NCBI GenBank assembly: GCA_934047225.1
Contig: OW204001.1
Coordinates: 12,694,201 to 12,758,200 of the forward strand
DNA length: 64,000 nucleotides
Direction of reading: 5' to 3'
DNA from: Ypsolopha sequella
Taxonomy: Eukaryota; Arthropoda; Insecta; Lepidoptera; Ypsolophidae
This document shows positions 9,324 to 19,699 of this stretch, piece after piece. The notes beneath the pieces were generated by a model. It saw only the letters and a list, made by a program, of their open reading frames with translations, was not told where the DNA came from and did no database searches. Made by a program: the position numbers and the translations under genes. Positions within the stretch are counted from its first letter, which is position 1. Each line of letters begins with the position of its first letter.

Positions 9324-12300
9324 TCAAACCACATAATCATTTGTCCATGCAGGCTTCATTCTTACTCTCTTACTCCTTCTTACTTCTCCTTCCTCATTAC
9401 TTTCCACTTTCTCAGTAACAAAGCCGTTACTAACTAAATTATTCTGAACCGTACAATCCTGGGAATTGTTTGAATCTTTGCTAACATCATCATTTTCAAC
9501 ATAAACATCTATATCATAATCCATGTTTTGTTCTTTCTCAGCACTAGGAGCTGGTATTAGATGCCATCTGTTTCTCCTAAACACACCCCTGTCCGTTCTA
9601 AGAACATATGATCTTGGTTCAGCTGCTTTGCCAATTACAATGCCATAACTTCTTAAATCAACTATCCAAACTCTATCATTTACATTTAAATCCTGCAATT
9701 GCCTGGTCCTGTGTCGTTTATTATAATATTTTTTCACTAAATCCTTTTTCTGTGTATCTTTTTCTAGAAACTTTAATTTGCAATTAATTATTTTGGACAG
9801 AGCACCAGGCAACCTTGGAAGATTATCTCTTAATTTCCTGCTAAACATAAGTTCAGCTGGACTAAAACCAGAATCAAGTGGCGTATTTCTGTAGATCAAC
9901 AGTGCAAGATAAATATCCTTATTTTTTTTCAACAAATTCTTTGCAATTTTAACTGCAGCTTCAGCACAACCATTTGATTGTGAATAATATGGACTGCTTG
10001 TTATGTGCTCAAAATTATATTCTCTAGCAAAATCTTTGAACTTGGTTTTGAACTGTGAACCGCAATCAGTTCTCACAATCTCTGGAATTCCGAATCTCGA
10101 GAATATATCTTTGCAATGTTCAATTACCTGAATTTCAGTACAATTAGATAATTTTTTAATTTCTATAAATCTTGAGTAGTAATCAATCATAACCATATAC
10201 CAATCATTGTTGAAATAAAATAAGTCAATGCCTATTTTTTGCCATGGCCTCATAGGAGTTCTTTCTAAAACAATATTCTCTTTAGGATTTACCCTTTCTT
10301 CTATGCACTGAGGACAATTTTGAATTAGTCTATCAATCTGAGTTGACATACCAAGCCACCACATAGTTTGCTTGGCCCTATTTCTGCATTTACTAATACC
10401 TAAATGACCCTCATGTATTTTATTTAACATTTCCAATTGCATACATTCTGGAATCACTAAGCGACATTTGAAAAGAAGTAAACCCTCCACTATAGAAAAG
10501 TCATATCTGTATTGATAAAATTGCTTAATTTTGTCAGGTATTTTCGATTGTTTCGGCCACTCATTATCTGTATAATTTATTAAACTACTACAAATCTCTG
10601 ATTTTCTTTGTTCTTGTTTTATTTTTTCCAATACCTGATCCTTAACTGGTATATTATTAAGTATGAAATTAAGATAATGCTCAGAGCTGTCCTTATCCTG
10701 ACCTACATCTGTGTTTGGTAGCGGGCTTCTTGATAAAGCATCTGGAAGAACTAACTTCTTTCCTGGTATGTATGTAACACTATAATTGAATTTAGTTAAT
10801 CGCATTCTAAATGACATAAGTCGAGGAGTCAAGTCATCAATTGGTTTTGTTTGCAATATCTGTATAAGTGGCTTGTGGTCTGTTTCTAAGTGAACTTTAA
10901 TACCATACACAAAGTCCTTAAATCGCTCTACAGCCCATGTTAATGCAAGGCATTCTTTTTCAATTTGTGAATATCTTTTCTCTGTATCTGTTAACGTTCT
11001 ACTAGCATAAGCAACTATCTGTCTGATTTTATCAGAATTTTCTTGCATAAGTGTAGCCCCTAAACCAAATGAACTACTATCTGCTGCTAAAATGACTTTT
11101 TTAGATGGGTCATAATGTGCTAATATTGGGGCTGTTTTTAAAATTTCTTTTATTTCCTGAAATGCTTTTTTCTGGTCAACGTCCCACAAAAATTCTGTAT
11201 TTTCTCTCAAAAGACTGTATATTGGACTCAAAATTTCTGTTTTATTTGGAATAAACCTACTGACAAAATTAACCATTCCAAGAAATTGCATAACCTCCTT
11301 TTTATTTTTTGGCGTATCGAAACCATCTATGGCTTGCAATCGTTCAGGGTCTGGACGGATACCTTGTGGGTTAATGATATGCCCCAAATACTTAATTTCT
11401 TGTTTACCAAATTGGCATTTATTTTTATTTAATATGATACCTTTTTCTTGCAGTCTTTTTAAAACCTCTCGCAAAATTTGATCATGTTTCTCTCTATTTT
11501 CTGCAAAAACCAAAATATCATCGACATGACATACTACTCCGTCCAGGTCCTGAAACAATTCTGAGAACTTCATTGAGAAGTATTCCGGAGCGCAATTAAG
11601 GCCAAAAGGGAGACGTTTGTACATATATCTCCCAAATGGAGTTATAATTGTTGTGAGCTGTGCGGCCTGTTCCGTTAATTTGATTTGATGAAATCCTGAT
11701 GTAGCATCACATTTTGAAAAGAATTTTGAATTTTTTAGCCTAGCTAATGTCACTTCAACTTTAGGAATTGGAAAAATTGGTCTTTGAATGTTTTTGTTTA
11801 ACTCAGTATAATCTCCACAAATCCTAACATTATTTTCATCTTTGGGAACCACAACTATTGGTGAACAATACTGTGTTGGCTCCTCTACTTTAGTCAACAC
11901 TCCTAAATTACACAATCTATCCAACTCAGCTTTAACTTTGTCTAATAAAGGGATTGGCACTACCCTTGGTGTATATTGCTTATAACTTTTAGTTTTATCA
12001 GACACAGTTATGTCAAAAGGTTCATTAAATATGCCCAACTCATCAAAAATTTTTGGAAATTCTTGCTCGACATTAACTGTACTTTCAATACTATTCTCAC
12101 CAAGAACATTATTAATTCCTAAAATTTTAATTATTTTCATACTTTCTATAGCCGGCACTCCTAATATTGGCATTTTTAAGTTTCTAACTACAAATATGTC
12201 ACCTGTATATTCTTTATCTCCATATTTTAATGTTCCTTTAATCACACCCAACACTGTTAATCTTGTCTGATGAGGACCTCTGATGCTGGTTTTACATGGA

Positions 12301-13208
12301 AACATTTCACCCTCAACACTATTTTCTGGAACTGCCACTACGTCTGCGCCTGTGTCCAACAAAAATTTCAGCTTAGTTTTATATGTGCCTTTCTCGTAAA
12401 CTTCAACATCTATTGTATATCCATTAGTATTGTGGATGACACATACCCTCAATTCTTCATTCACACTGCTTTTGCCTCTGCAACATCTTGCAAAGTGTCC
12501 AACCTTCTTGCAATTCATACATACTGCTCGGAGCGCTGGACATAATGTTCTGTTTTTGTGTAAACCTCTTCCGCAAAACCAACAACTGCCCTGCTTGTTA
12601 TCATATTCTTTTTTCATTTTATTTATCTCCAACTCTCCGGTAGCATTAAAAGCTGCTTGACTCTCCAATAAATCTACATTTCGTGCCGTTGCCACCGCTT
12701 GGTCCAATGTAAGATTGATATTCAAAAGCAACTTTTCTCTAGCTTTCTGACTTTTTATGCCCACCACTATTTGGTCTCTAATCATTTCTTCCTTTAAAGT
12801 ACCATACTCACAATTCTCTGCTAGCACATGTAAACTTCTGATATACTCATCCACTGATTCCGTCCCTTGTAATTTTTTATGAAATGTATATCTTGAGTAG
12901 ACAATATTTTTCTTCGGTTTAAAATGCTCAGTGATCTTTGTCAGCACATCTTGTAATGTGTGCAAGTCTGAAATTTTTAGCTGTAGAACTAATTCTTCTG
13001 CTTTTTCACCCATGAGATAAAGCAACATATCTATCTGCTCTTCTTGAGACTTCGAGCCATTTTCCGACACTGACATAAAACGTTCAAAGCGTTTTTTCCA
13101 TACTTGCCAGTTTTCTGGCTGAAAATCGAATGGCTGTGGCGGAGTAACCATGGATGGCGTCACTAAATTTATAACCTGCTGCCTCACTTCTTCCTCTGAA
13201 TCCGGCAT
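9324..13208 (-). CDS. Gag-Pol polyprotein of a Ty3/gypsy retrotransposon
   Basis: One 1294-residue frame without stops or frameshift encodes the proteins for element replication and integration. Domains in order: a capsid-like Gag region (about 20-190); two zinc knuckles (C209, C212, H217, C223 and C230, C233, H238, C243); an aspartic protease with LLDTGA (Asp285); reverse transcriptase with Asp501 and an HVDD box at 561-564 in place of the usual YVDD; RNase H starting near 705 (Asp710, Glu751, Asp777); and integrase with an HHCC finger (H932, H935, C965, C968) and a D,D,E triad at D995, D1048 and E1083. The Met at 13208 lies 57 bases inside the 5' LTR edge and is the natural start. Gag and Pol share one frame, so Gag excess would need protein processing rather than frameshifting. 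No env. Confidence 0.95.
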   Translation of the reverse strand: MPDSEEEVRQQVINLVTPSMVTPPQPFDFQPENWQVWKKRFERFMSVSENGSKSQEEQIDMLLYLMGEKAEELVLQLKISDLHTLQDVLTKITEHFKPKKNIVYSRYTFHKKLQGTESVDEYIRSLHVLAENCEYGTLKEEMIRDQIVVGIKSQKAREKLLLNINLTLDQAVATARNVDLLESQAAFNATGELEINKMKKEYDNKQGSCWFCGRGLHKNRTLCPALRAVCMNCKKVGHFARCCRGKSSVNEELRVCVIHNTNGYTIDVEVYEKGTYKTKLKFLLDTGADVVAVPENSVEGEMFPCKTSIRGPHQTRLTVLGVIKGTLKYGDKEYTGDIFVVRNLKMPILGVPAIESMKIIKILGINNVLGENSIESTVNVEQEFPKIFDELGIFNEPFDITVSDKTKSYKQYTPRVVPIPLLDKVKAELDRLCNLGVLTKVEEPTQYCSPIVVVPKDENNVRICGDYTELNKNIQRPIFPIPKVEVTLARLKNSKFFSKCDATSGFHQIKLTEQAAQLTTIITPFGRYMYKRLPFGLNCAPEYFSMKFSELFQDLDGVVCHVDDILVFAENREKHDQILREVLKRLQEKGIILNKNKCQFGKQEIKYLGHIINPQGIRPDPERLQAIDGFDTPKNKKEVMQFLGMVNFVSRFIPNKTEILSPIYSLLRENTEFLWDVDQKKAFQEIKEILKTAPILAHYDPSKKVILAADSSSFGLGATLMQENSDKIRQIVAYASRTLTDTEKRYSQIEKECLALTWAVERFKDFVYGIKVHLETDHKPLIQILQTKPIDDLTPRLMSFRMRLTKFNYSVTYIPGKKLVLPDALSRSPLPNTDVGQDKDSSEHYLNFILNNIPVKDQVLEKIKQEQRKSEICSSLINYTDNEWPKQSKIPDKIKQFYQYRYDFSIVEGLLLFKCRLVIPECMQLEMLNKIHEGHLGISKCRNRAKQTMWWLGMSTQIDRLIQNCPQCIEERVNPKENIVLERTPMRPWQKIGIDLFYFNNDWYMVMIDYYSRFIEIKKLSNCTEIQVIEHCKDIFSRFGIPEIVRTDCGSQFKTKFKDFAREYNFEHITSSPYYSQSNGCAEAAVKIAKNLLKKNKDIYLALLIYRNTPLDSGFSPAELMFSRKLRDNLPRLPGALSKIINCKLKFLEKDTQKKDLVKKYYNKRHRTRQLQDLNVNDRVWIVDLRSYGIVIGKAAEPRSYVLRTDRGVFRRNRWHLIPAPSAEKEQNMDYDIDVYVENDDVSKDSNNSQDCTVQNNLVSNGFVTEKVESNEEGEVRRSKRVRMKPAWTNDYVV

Positions 13209-13248
13209 CTTAACTGATTATTTTTTTTCACTGGGTTCTTGAAAAGAT

Positions 13249-13265
13249 TTATTACGCTGCCACCA
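13249..13265 (-). other. tRNA primer-binding site of the gypsy element
   Basis: Directly inside the 5' LTR, the minus strand reads TGGTGGCAGCG. This is the complement of a tRNA 3' end CGCTGCCA plus CCA, which to my recollection fits eukaryotic tRNA-Leu(AAG). The match covers the acceptor stem (11 bases) and then stops. Confidence 0.7.
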
Positions 13266-13442
13266 TGTTGTAATGAAACAAAAGCTTCTAAATAAGGTTT
13301 ATGTTTATTTACTAAGTATACGGATCATGCGTATCACAAGTCACAATAGAGAATCGACAACAGACAGAACCACAGAGCATATTTGACATAAGCAGCAGCT
13401 GCGTTCTAAAAGTAACAATTAGTTACGTTCAATATTACAACA
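13266..13442 (-). repeat. 5' LTR of the gypsy element
   Basis: This is the upstream LTR of the minus-strand element and should carry its promoter and polyadenylation signals. It matches the LTR at 9107-9283 with no difference that I can see. It is followed by the duplicated target GTATC at 13443-13447. Confidence 0.93.
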
Positions 13443-13447
13443 GTATC
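13443..13447. repeat. Target-site duplication of the gypsy element (right)
   Basis: GTATC, equal to 9102-9106 on the other side of the element. Confidence 0.9.
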
Positions 13448-13911
13448 AAAGCAATGTTTTTTTTTTAAACGGCGGTTCTGTGTTTATGTTAATAATGGCG
13501 ATATTGAATAAAAAATGACCGTGCTGTACCTACCTACCTACTTAGACAAACTGGAACTTGGACTGTCACCGTAAAACTACAATACAGTTTGTTGTTTTTT
13601 TTGAGTAGCAACCCTAATGCCTTATGTATATTGAATATATAAATTTTATTGGCCTTTCTCTACTCTATGTTGAGCACCTTATTTTGTGTGGTTTTATTAG
13701 TGTTTAAAGTAATGTTTGTATTAATACAAATAAGGCTGATTTACGATAATTTCATATTCCACTGAAAAGGCCACCAGTGAAATGTTTTTCTTTTTCCGAA
13801 ATGTTTTAATGCTTTTGATTTATACGAAGTACCTCTCACTTATTCCCACTATTTCAAATTATTAAAATCTGTATGCATATTCTGAATTAAAATCGATATA
13901 TAAATCGTATA

Positions 13912-14155
13912 TCGTCACGACATGAATCCGTGAGGGGGTGTCAGAGGTATTCCGAACGTGAACTGTGAAATGCAAGTCACAGTACACTCTCGGTACACCC
14001 GCGTTTCACCGACTATTATTACGTCCCAACGTGATGAGTGCTGAACCCTATCGCCGTTTTTCAGGCACAAATACACGCTTCTTAGGGCATGCAGGTTTCC
14101 TTACGATGTTTTCTTTCACCAAGTAGTAAGAGAGAACAAATACTATGCATATAAA
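13912..14155 (-). mobile_element. SINE body fragment, family S1
   Basis: The run from GTGAGGGGGTGTCAGAGG through the GATGTTTTCTTTCACC region matches the body of the better-preserved SINE at 45168-45487, in the same orientation. The tRNA-like head is absent. The short frame inside it is not a gene. Confidence 0.55.
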
Positions 14156-14255
14156 TAATACATAATATGTTGATTTGATCCACACACAGAGCAATTTAAT
14201 TCCTGAAAATGTAATCTTCCGCAATCGCTCGCTCTCCAACAGAATTGGTTAGGAA

Positions 14256-14900
14256 CTGATTTGAGCGCCTCTCGCGTGGAGTATCGGAACTATCACTTTG
14301 CTACATCGGTTGTAGCCTGACTACATTGCATACAACAGCTCTACTGTATGGGTGCTCTGTGGATCCACAACTCCTGTCACAGGGTTGTTAAGGGCCCGTT
14401 ATCCCTGACATGACATTGAGCACCTCATTTTGCATCAAGTAGAACTGAACTCTATGACTTTTATTATAGTTTAATTAAAATAGCGCGCACTGAGCCGTGG
14501 CTGTTACGACAATCGAAACATCGCACGCTGTTACAAAACGCGTTTTTCGCTCAAAAAACGTTTTTACGGTGAAAACTATCCGTAAAAGTACTTACTAAAT
14601 TACATTTTCCTTAATTTCCTGTAATTTTCATACGATTTGGTAATGTAAATTTTATATAAAACGAAAAAAATATGAAAAATCGACCAAGTTCGGATTTTTT
14701 ATCGATCGAGCAAAGTATAGTGTACCGCGTTTTAAACCGTAAAAAAATCTGCAAAAGGAATGTACCTAAGATATATATTTTTTTCAGATACAAAATATCA
14801 CAATTTCATGGTTTAAAATGAATCAGAAAAGATACTAAATTGGGATAAGCCAAGGGGGGCTAATATAACTATACACACAAAAAAAGAGATAAGTCTTGTT
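14256..14900. other. No gene recognised
   Basis: A less AT-rich stretch (14258-14420) with the phrase CCTGACATGACATTGAGCACC may be repeat-derived. The rest is AT-rich and I see no coding signal, RNA gene or clear repeat arms in it. Confidence 0.3.
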
Positions 14901-14911
14901 TCATTTATTTA

Positions 14912-15100
14912 CTATCGTAAAATTTTCTTGAAGTATGGCCACAGTGGCGTGAAGCGTTGGTACCTAAATGCTTCGACCAATGGTCGAAGCCTAAATGTGA
15001 CGGCACTTTGCGCTCCCTCAAGCACTGCATCCCGCAAGGCTATCTTATCCCGTGATAAATTCATGTAAAATAAAACGTGCCATGACATGTATTCGGGCAA
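14912..15100 (-). other. Orphan 60-codon coding-like fragment
   Basis: On the minus strand a frame ends YMSWHVLFYMNLSRDKIALR ... RYQRFTPLWPYFKKILR. It has mixed, protein-like composition (three Trp, balanced Arg/Glu) unlike the Lys/Phe/Ile-rich chance frames around it, and its DNA is less AT-rich than its surroundings. Stops lie just upstream and I see no convincing splice signals. It could be a decayed transposon or host exon. I do not recognise the family. Confidence 0.25.
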
Positions 15101-15796
15101 AGGAGGTTATTATCTTAAAAGCTTCATGAGAGCTTCTTAAAATCACCCGCCTTGCGAATTTTCAAATTTTCGTATGTGTCAGAATGTCAGTTGCAACCGA
15201 AAGAAACTTATAAAAAAGTACCCTGTTTTTTTTCGAGGCGATGCGAGAAAATGCATATTTTTTACTTCTTAAATCATTATCGTTATATTTGTAGACTTCA
15301 ATTACTTTTACGCAATATTTATTTGGCTTTTATGTTGCACAGTGTTACTTTAGTAGTTTTGAGTGGTGCTAAGTAGAGGTGGGCCCCGAAAAAGAATTGT
15401 TTATCTATGAGTCTACTTACTGAAGGGCAGTGGTTACGTATTAAAGTCTTGTTTGTCATATCGAAGAAATATTCATCGAACCACTTTTCGCATCCACTGT
15501 GAAGGCAGGAAAAACGAAAAGTGGATAAGAGGTAAATTTTTCGATGATACAGACCTCTGTGTACTCAAGTATGTTCATTCAACAATATGTAGCACAATAT
15601 CTACTTCATATTGCGGACCGCATATGTATATAGTATAAGAAAAGGTCAAGTATATTTTATTGGGTTTAAAAATAATATACAGAAATGATTGGCGTTCTGC
15701 TTGTGATAATTTAAATGTTGACGTGTAAACATCGCACGAAAATGACATCGTATTTTTGGAACAACAATAAATATTATACCTTCATAAATCATATCC

Positions 15797-16022
15797 AAAG
15801 TGACATTAATTTATGAAGCCAAATTCATACTGAAGACTCGGTAAGTAGTGTAAATTATTTTTTTCGTTTTCACCTACAAACGCAAGCCCAGGACCAAATA
15901 AATGACTATGGGAGGTCAACATTTTATTTTTCGAAATTAGCAAAGTGGTTATCGATTTGTGATAATGTTCACTTACCAAGCCTCCAGTATGAATTTGGCT
16001 GCTTAAATGAATGTCACCTTAT
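15797..16022. mobile_element. MITE family C, complete copy
   Basis: The left end (AAAGTGACATTAATTTATGA, then GCCAAATTCATACTG) is the complement of the right end (CAGTATGAATTTGGC ... AATGTCACCTTA). These give inverted repeats of about 50 bases around a 120-base centre. At least six relatives occur in this window. TA-rich borders suggest TA target duplication as in Tc1/mariner-type MITEs, which is an inference. Confidence 0.7.
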
Positions 16023-16204
16023 ACTACAATATTGTAATATTCTCATTAGGTATACATAAAATATACGTATATTATAATTTTATCATTCAGAAGAATCTGA
16101 AACCTAGGCTCTAGCGTTTCTCATCTATCTATGAAATAATAAATTATATCAAATTTATAAATTCAAAGCAGTAAAACTTTGAACTTTAAAAATAGACTGA
16201 TACA

Positions 16205-16427
16205 CAAAAAAGACGGTCAAGTGCGAGTAGGTCTCACGCCTTGAGGGTTTGTAGAATTCAAATAAGATGATAGTAAGTGGATCATTTAAATTTTAACTAA
16301 AAATACAAACTTAAGTTTTGCAAGTTTTTTAAAAAATGTATGAAACAAAACTGCAAAATTAACAGACTGACAGCAGAGTGACATTAATAGGGCACCGTTT
16401 TACCCTTTGGATACGGAACCCTATAAA
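16205..16427 (+). mobile_element. Family E repeat, shortened copy
   Basis: It begins GACGGTCAAGTGCGAGTAGG and ends GATACGGAACCCTATAAAAA, the same boundary strings as 8383-8944 but with a much shorter interior, so it is an internally deleted copy. Confidence 0.6.
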
Positions 16428-16499
16428 AATTTCAAACTCTGACGTAATTTAAATGATTACCCCATTTTCGCTTCCAAAATATAATATGGCTTAGTTATT

Positions 16500-16863
16500 C
16501 AAGTTAGGTGGTAGAGCTAATGCCGGGCTCGACTGTGGAGGTACCACTATCTTACTTGAAGACTCCCTCGAAGTAATTCGAGGGAGAGTAAGAGGACAGC
16601 TCACAGGCAAAAAACCCAGGAGGCCCACCATGCCTGGGACCGATGGATGGCGGTATATCCATCCCTAATAGCCGGGCTTCATATGGAGCAGACTGGTGAC
16701 GGGCAGCGGCGTCACTGGTACGAGGGTTCTGGCACCGCGCTCACTAACCCGTCTGCCCAGCTTGTGTGAGTTTGGGCAATTCTTCCAGGATGACCGCCGG
16801 GAGTGCCAAAGTCCTGGAAAGGCTTATGTCCAGCAGTGGACGAACTAGGCTGATGGATGGATG
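16500..16863 (+). mobile_element. RTE-like LINE or SINE 3' segment
   Basis: The segment opens with GTGGTAGAGCTAATGCCGGG and a GAGGTACCAC string. It continues through AGACTGGTGACGGGCAGCGG and ends ATGTCCAGCAGTGGACGAAC with a GATGGATGGATG tail. Close relatives lie at 23205-23395 (+) and 47203-47545 (-). The 3' tail is of RTE type. The opening could be a tRNA-like head, making this a SINE that borrows an RTE tail; I cannot decide. Confidence 0.6.
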
Positions 16864-17464
16864 GTTAATAATTGTTCCAACAAGAACAAAAAAATAAAAA
16901 CAGCATAAAAATCAAGTCAACCGACACTGTGTAGCCCGAAATGGCGAATGAACATTGTTGACACTTCAATAAATGAATACTGTCGTTCAAAGTTAACCTT
17001 CTTGTTGATTTCTTTTCGATTTCAGAAAGCCGATATCTTAAAATATCATGCAATTAATTCTGTATGCGTTTTGTTATTAAAATCCCTTTATTATCTTGAA
17101 TAATGGCGTTTAATTGTGGCCTTATGACATGTCGAAATTAATTTTACTTTTCGAGTAATTGTACTAAATAACATGTTGCGAAAAGCTCCAGCATGAAATC
17201 TAACATAGGATAATGGTAGATTGTTATACAAGGAAGTATTGAACACTTACGCACGTGTTGAACACTTTACTTTTCTAACACTCTACTTTTCTAACTAATG
17301 CGAGGAAATAAAAAATCTTGAAAAAATATGTTAACAACAACATTTTCAACAAGAACATTTGATTGCCGCCATATTTCTTTTTTATACGACTTTTTAATTT
17401 TTCCTGCAATTGTCGTGCTGGTTAGTGCAACTATTTTAAAAATAAAATGATGGAGCCTCAAAAG

Positions 17465-17556
17465 GGTCATGTTTGATACCACTTATGTACATTGTAACAT
17501 CCTATATTGTACAACATGAATGCAATAAATATTTGAATTTGAATTTGAATTTGAAA
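17465..17556 (+). mobile_element. LINE 3' tail
   Basis: TGTAACATCC ... TGCAATAAATATTTG followed by repeated TTTGAATTTGAA is the usual end of CR1/jockey-type non-LTR elements in moths: an AATAAA signal, then a short tandem tail. No coding part remains. Confidence 0.55.
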
Positions 17557-18002
17557 GGCAAAGAAAGGAAACCTGGTTTGAGTTTGAAATTTATTCACCT
17601 CCCTAGAGCTGTAAATCGAATTTTCATCCCGTATTTTGAGTTAAATAAAACTTATTTTCAGAGCATTATTAATGAAAAATTATTTACGTATCTATCTCTA
17701 AAAACTATTTATAGACTATAAAAGATACTTAGCATTCATTTATCAATGAGATATATTTAATCGACACTTCAGTAGGAGCTGTCAAAGCACTGTCAGCACG
17801 TCAGCTCTTTGAAATGCTCTAATAGATTACAAACTGTAGTAGTAATATTATGTTGATTAATTTATTGGTATTTGTATTCTCAATGGCAGTACTTATCAGT
17901 ACTTCAGCTGCACCTATGAGATCTATGGTCACGCCATACTTTGAACAATTTATATCATTGACAGTGTATTTCCATTGTTCTTCTATTGTTGTTAAACAAC
18001 TG

Positions 18003-18243
18003 ACCTAGAATGTAACATGTTTTACAACGCGTAATAGCAAAAAACGACAGGAAATTGAAAAATGGACATGCAGGTGATAATAGATAAGAAAAAGCTCGAC
18101 ATAATTATTCCTCATTCAAAAGTAACCTAGAATGTTACATGTTTAACAACGCCTAATAGCGAAAAACGACAGGAAATTTGAAAAAAGGACATGCAACTGA
18201 TGATGAATAAGAAAAAGCTCGACATATTCCTCATTCAAAAGTG
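18003..18243 (+). repeat. Tandem duplication of about 121 bp
   Basis: Two successive units both read CCTAGAATGT(A/T)ACATGTTT ... ACGACAGGAAATT ... AAGCTCGACATA ... CCTCATTCAAAAGT. The units differ at scattered positions and by small indels. Confidence 0.7.
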
Positions 18244-18599
18244 ACAATCAAACAAATAATAGATTTAGATCCAAGTACAAAAATGTAAATTGTCCAATTA
18301 CATCCCACACATTCGCCTACGGATGCCCCTTATTCCGACGCAAGCGAACTCTTCCTTCGCTTCGCAATGCAGACGACAATTTTAGATTAGACAGACATAC
18401 TAAAGAAGCCGTTATTAACTCCTAAAATAAAAGGAGTTCTTCAATCTAAATCCATTGAAGTAAATAAGGATAAAGAATAAAACAAACATGAAAATGTTAG
18501 AGGCGAATCGTTTATAAACGCGCTGTCCAATGAAGAACAATTATTTTTAATTTGTTCTAACAGCGATTTCACTAAAGCATGCTGCTTGTAGACATGAGA

Positions 18600-18720
18600 C
18601 TATGCTTGTACTACATGACTATCACAATTAGGCCAATGAGCCAACCAATAATCGCCTCTATCAAAGGCTTATAAAGTCTTTGCCATTCGTCTAATTGTGA
18701 TGGCCGGGTAATACTGCTTG
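18600..18720 (-). repeat. Degenerate fragment of TTAA family B
   Basis: ATAATCGCCTCTATC ... AAAGTCTTTGCCATT matches the subterminal part of the TTAA-flanked elements at 22209-22717 and 54749-55256. A short ATCACAATTAG/CTAATTGTGAT inverted repeat bounds it. Confidence 0.45.
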
Positions 18721-18898
18721 CTCATAAATCACATAATTGAGCTTGTGACAACCCTCTGCCGCCTCATGTGGAATTGAATTTAATTGACTTGGCTCTAAAA
18801 ATAGAAATGGGAGAGAAAAAGTTGTGGAACTGCCGCTTGAGAGTGCAGAGTGCATTTGCAAAGAAGTTAAATTTGAATTGAGGACTGCTTCTATAGTC

Positions 18899-19040
18899 TA
18901 TAGTGGTTCAAACGTGACGCACGACCACTAATCCAAAGGTCGCGGGTGCAAATCCCGTAGGGACATATTTGTGCCCAGTGCATGGCGATAGGGATCACAA
19001 CCCATGACGCTGTACAGTGAAACGTGTATGTATGACTATG
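18899..19040 (+). mobile_element. tRNA-headed SINE-like fragment
   Basis: AGTGGTTCAAACG ... GGTCGCGGGTGCAAATCCC resembles polymerase III A and B boxes at about the right spacing. It is followed by a non-tRNA body (CCCATGACGCTGTACAGTGA), part of which recurs at 19277-19303. The cloverleaf does not fold cleanly, so this is not a tRNA gene. Confidence 0.4.
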
Positions 19041-19559
19041 GCACAAAATAACCACTTACAGAAGGCTCACTCCGCATAACTAGCAAAAACAGGCGCACGC
19101 ACACATATACGCGTACGTACGACGATGTCGGATGAAGTCGGTCGAATGCCAATACGAAATTCTGCCAGGATCATCATACGTACATCTATGCATGTGTTCG
19201 TCTGTTTTCGCTCCGTCGTCGAGTCAGCCTTCTGGTAGTATTTATTTTGTGACTATGGACTGCCACTTGCAGCCACCCATGACGCTGTACAGTGAAACGT
19301 GTGTACGACTATGGACTGCGACTTGCAGCGTGAAGAAAGAAATGTTGCACTTCACAATCCTCACTCAGAAGTACCCCTGAAACCCTCTCTGGGACTAATT
19401 TCGTTACGATGTATTCTTTCTTTGGATCTTGCTTCAGCGTTTTCAACCATTTGCAACAGGAGCCCTTCTGTTGTTTCTGTTCCAAGCCAGTATTCTTTAT
19501 TTAATTTTATTCTTTCGTTGTTTATTGTACACACACATAGAAACATGGATACATATTAT

Positions 19560-19640
19560 AACAATATGCATATTGGTGTGCTTATCTCTAAGAAGGGATT
19601 TCCTCCAGCAAAACCAAGAGGAAACAACAAAAAAAAATGA
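19560..19640 (-). mobile_element. CR1-like LINE 3' end fragment
   Basis: GGTGTGCTTATCTCTAAGAA ... TTCCTCCAGCAAAACCAAG matches the 3' region of the LINE at 5773-7281 (5848-5890). No reverse transcriptase codons are recognisable. Confidence 0.5.
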
Positions 19641-19699
19641 AAAAAAATTACATCGAGTAATCAATCATAAAAGTGCACAAAGATTTGTAAGTATTTAGA

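Larger units (their letters stand above)
9107..13442 (-). mobile_element. Complete Ty3/gypsy LTR retrotransposon, Mag-like
   Basis: The 4336-bp element has every structural part: a GTATC target duplication, two apparently identical 177-bp LTRs, a primer-binding site, one long Gag-Pol frame and a polypurine tract. No envelope-like frame follows Pol and there is no chromodomain-like tail, so it is an intracellular retrotransposon. The two CCHC knuckles and overall layout suggest the Mag clade, which I infer from motif style rather than a tree. Identical LTRs and an intact frame imply very recent insertion. Confidence 0.93.

Noticed and set aside
12010..12660. Three plus-strand frames of 76-91 codons
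   Set aside because: They lie opposite the Gag and protease part of the retrotransposon frame; they are shadows of real coding sequence on the minus strand.
19132..19698. Cluster of overlapping frames on both strands
   Set aside because: Composition changes between frames, no motif is kept, and part is LINE 3' end sequence.
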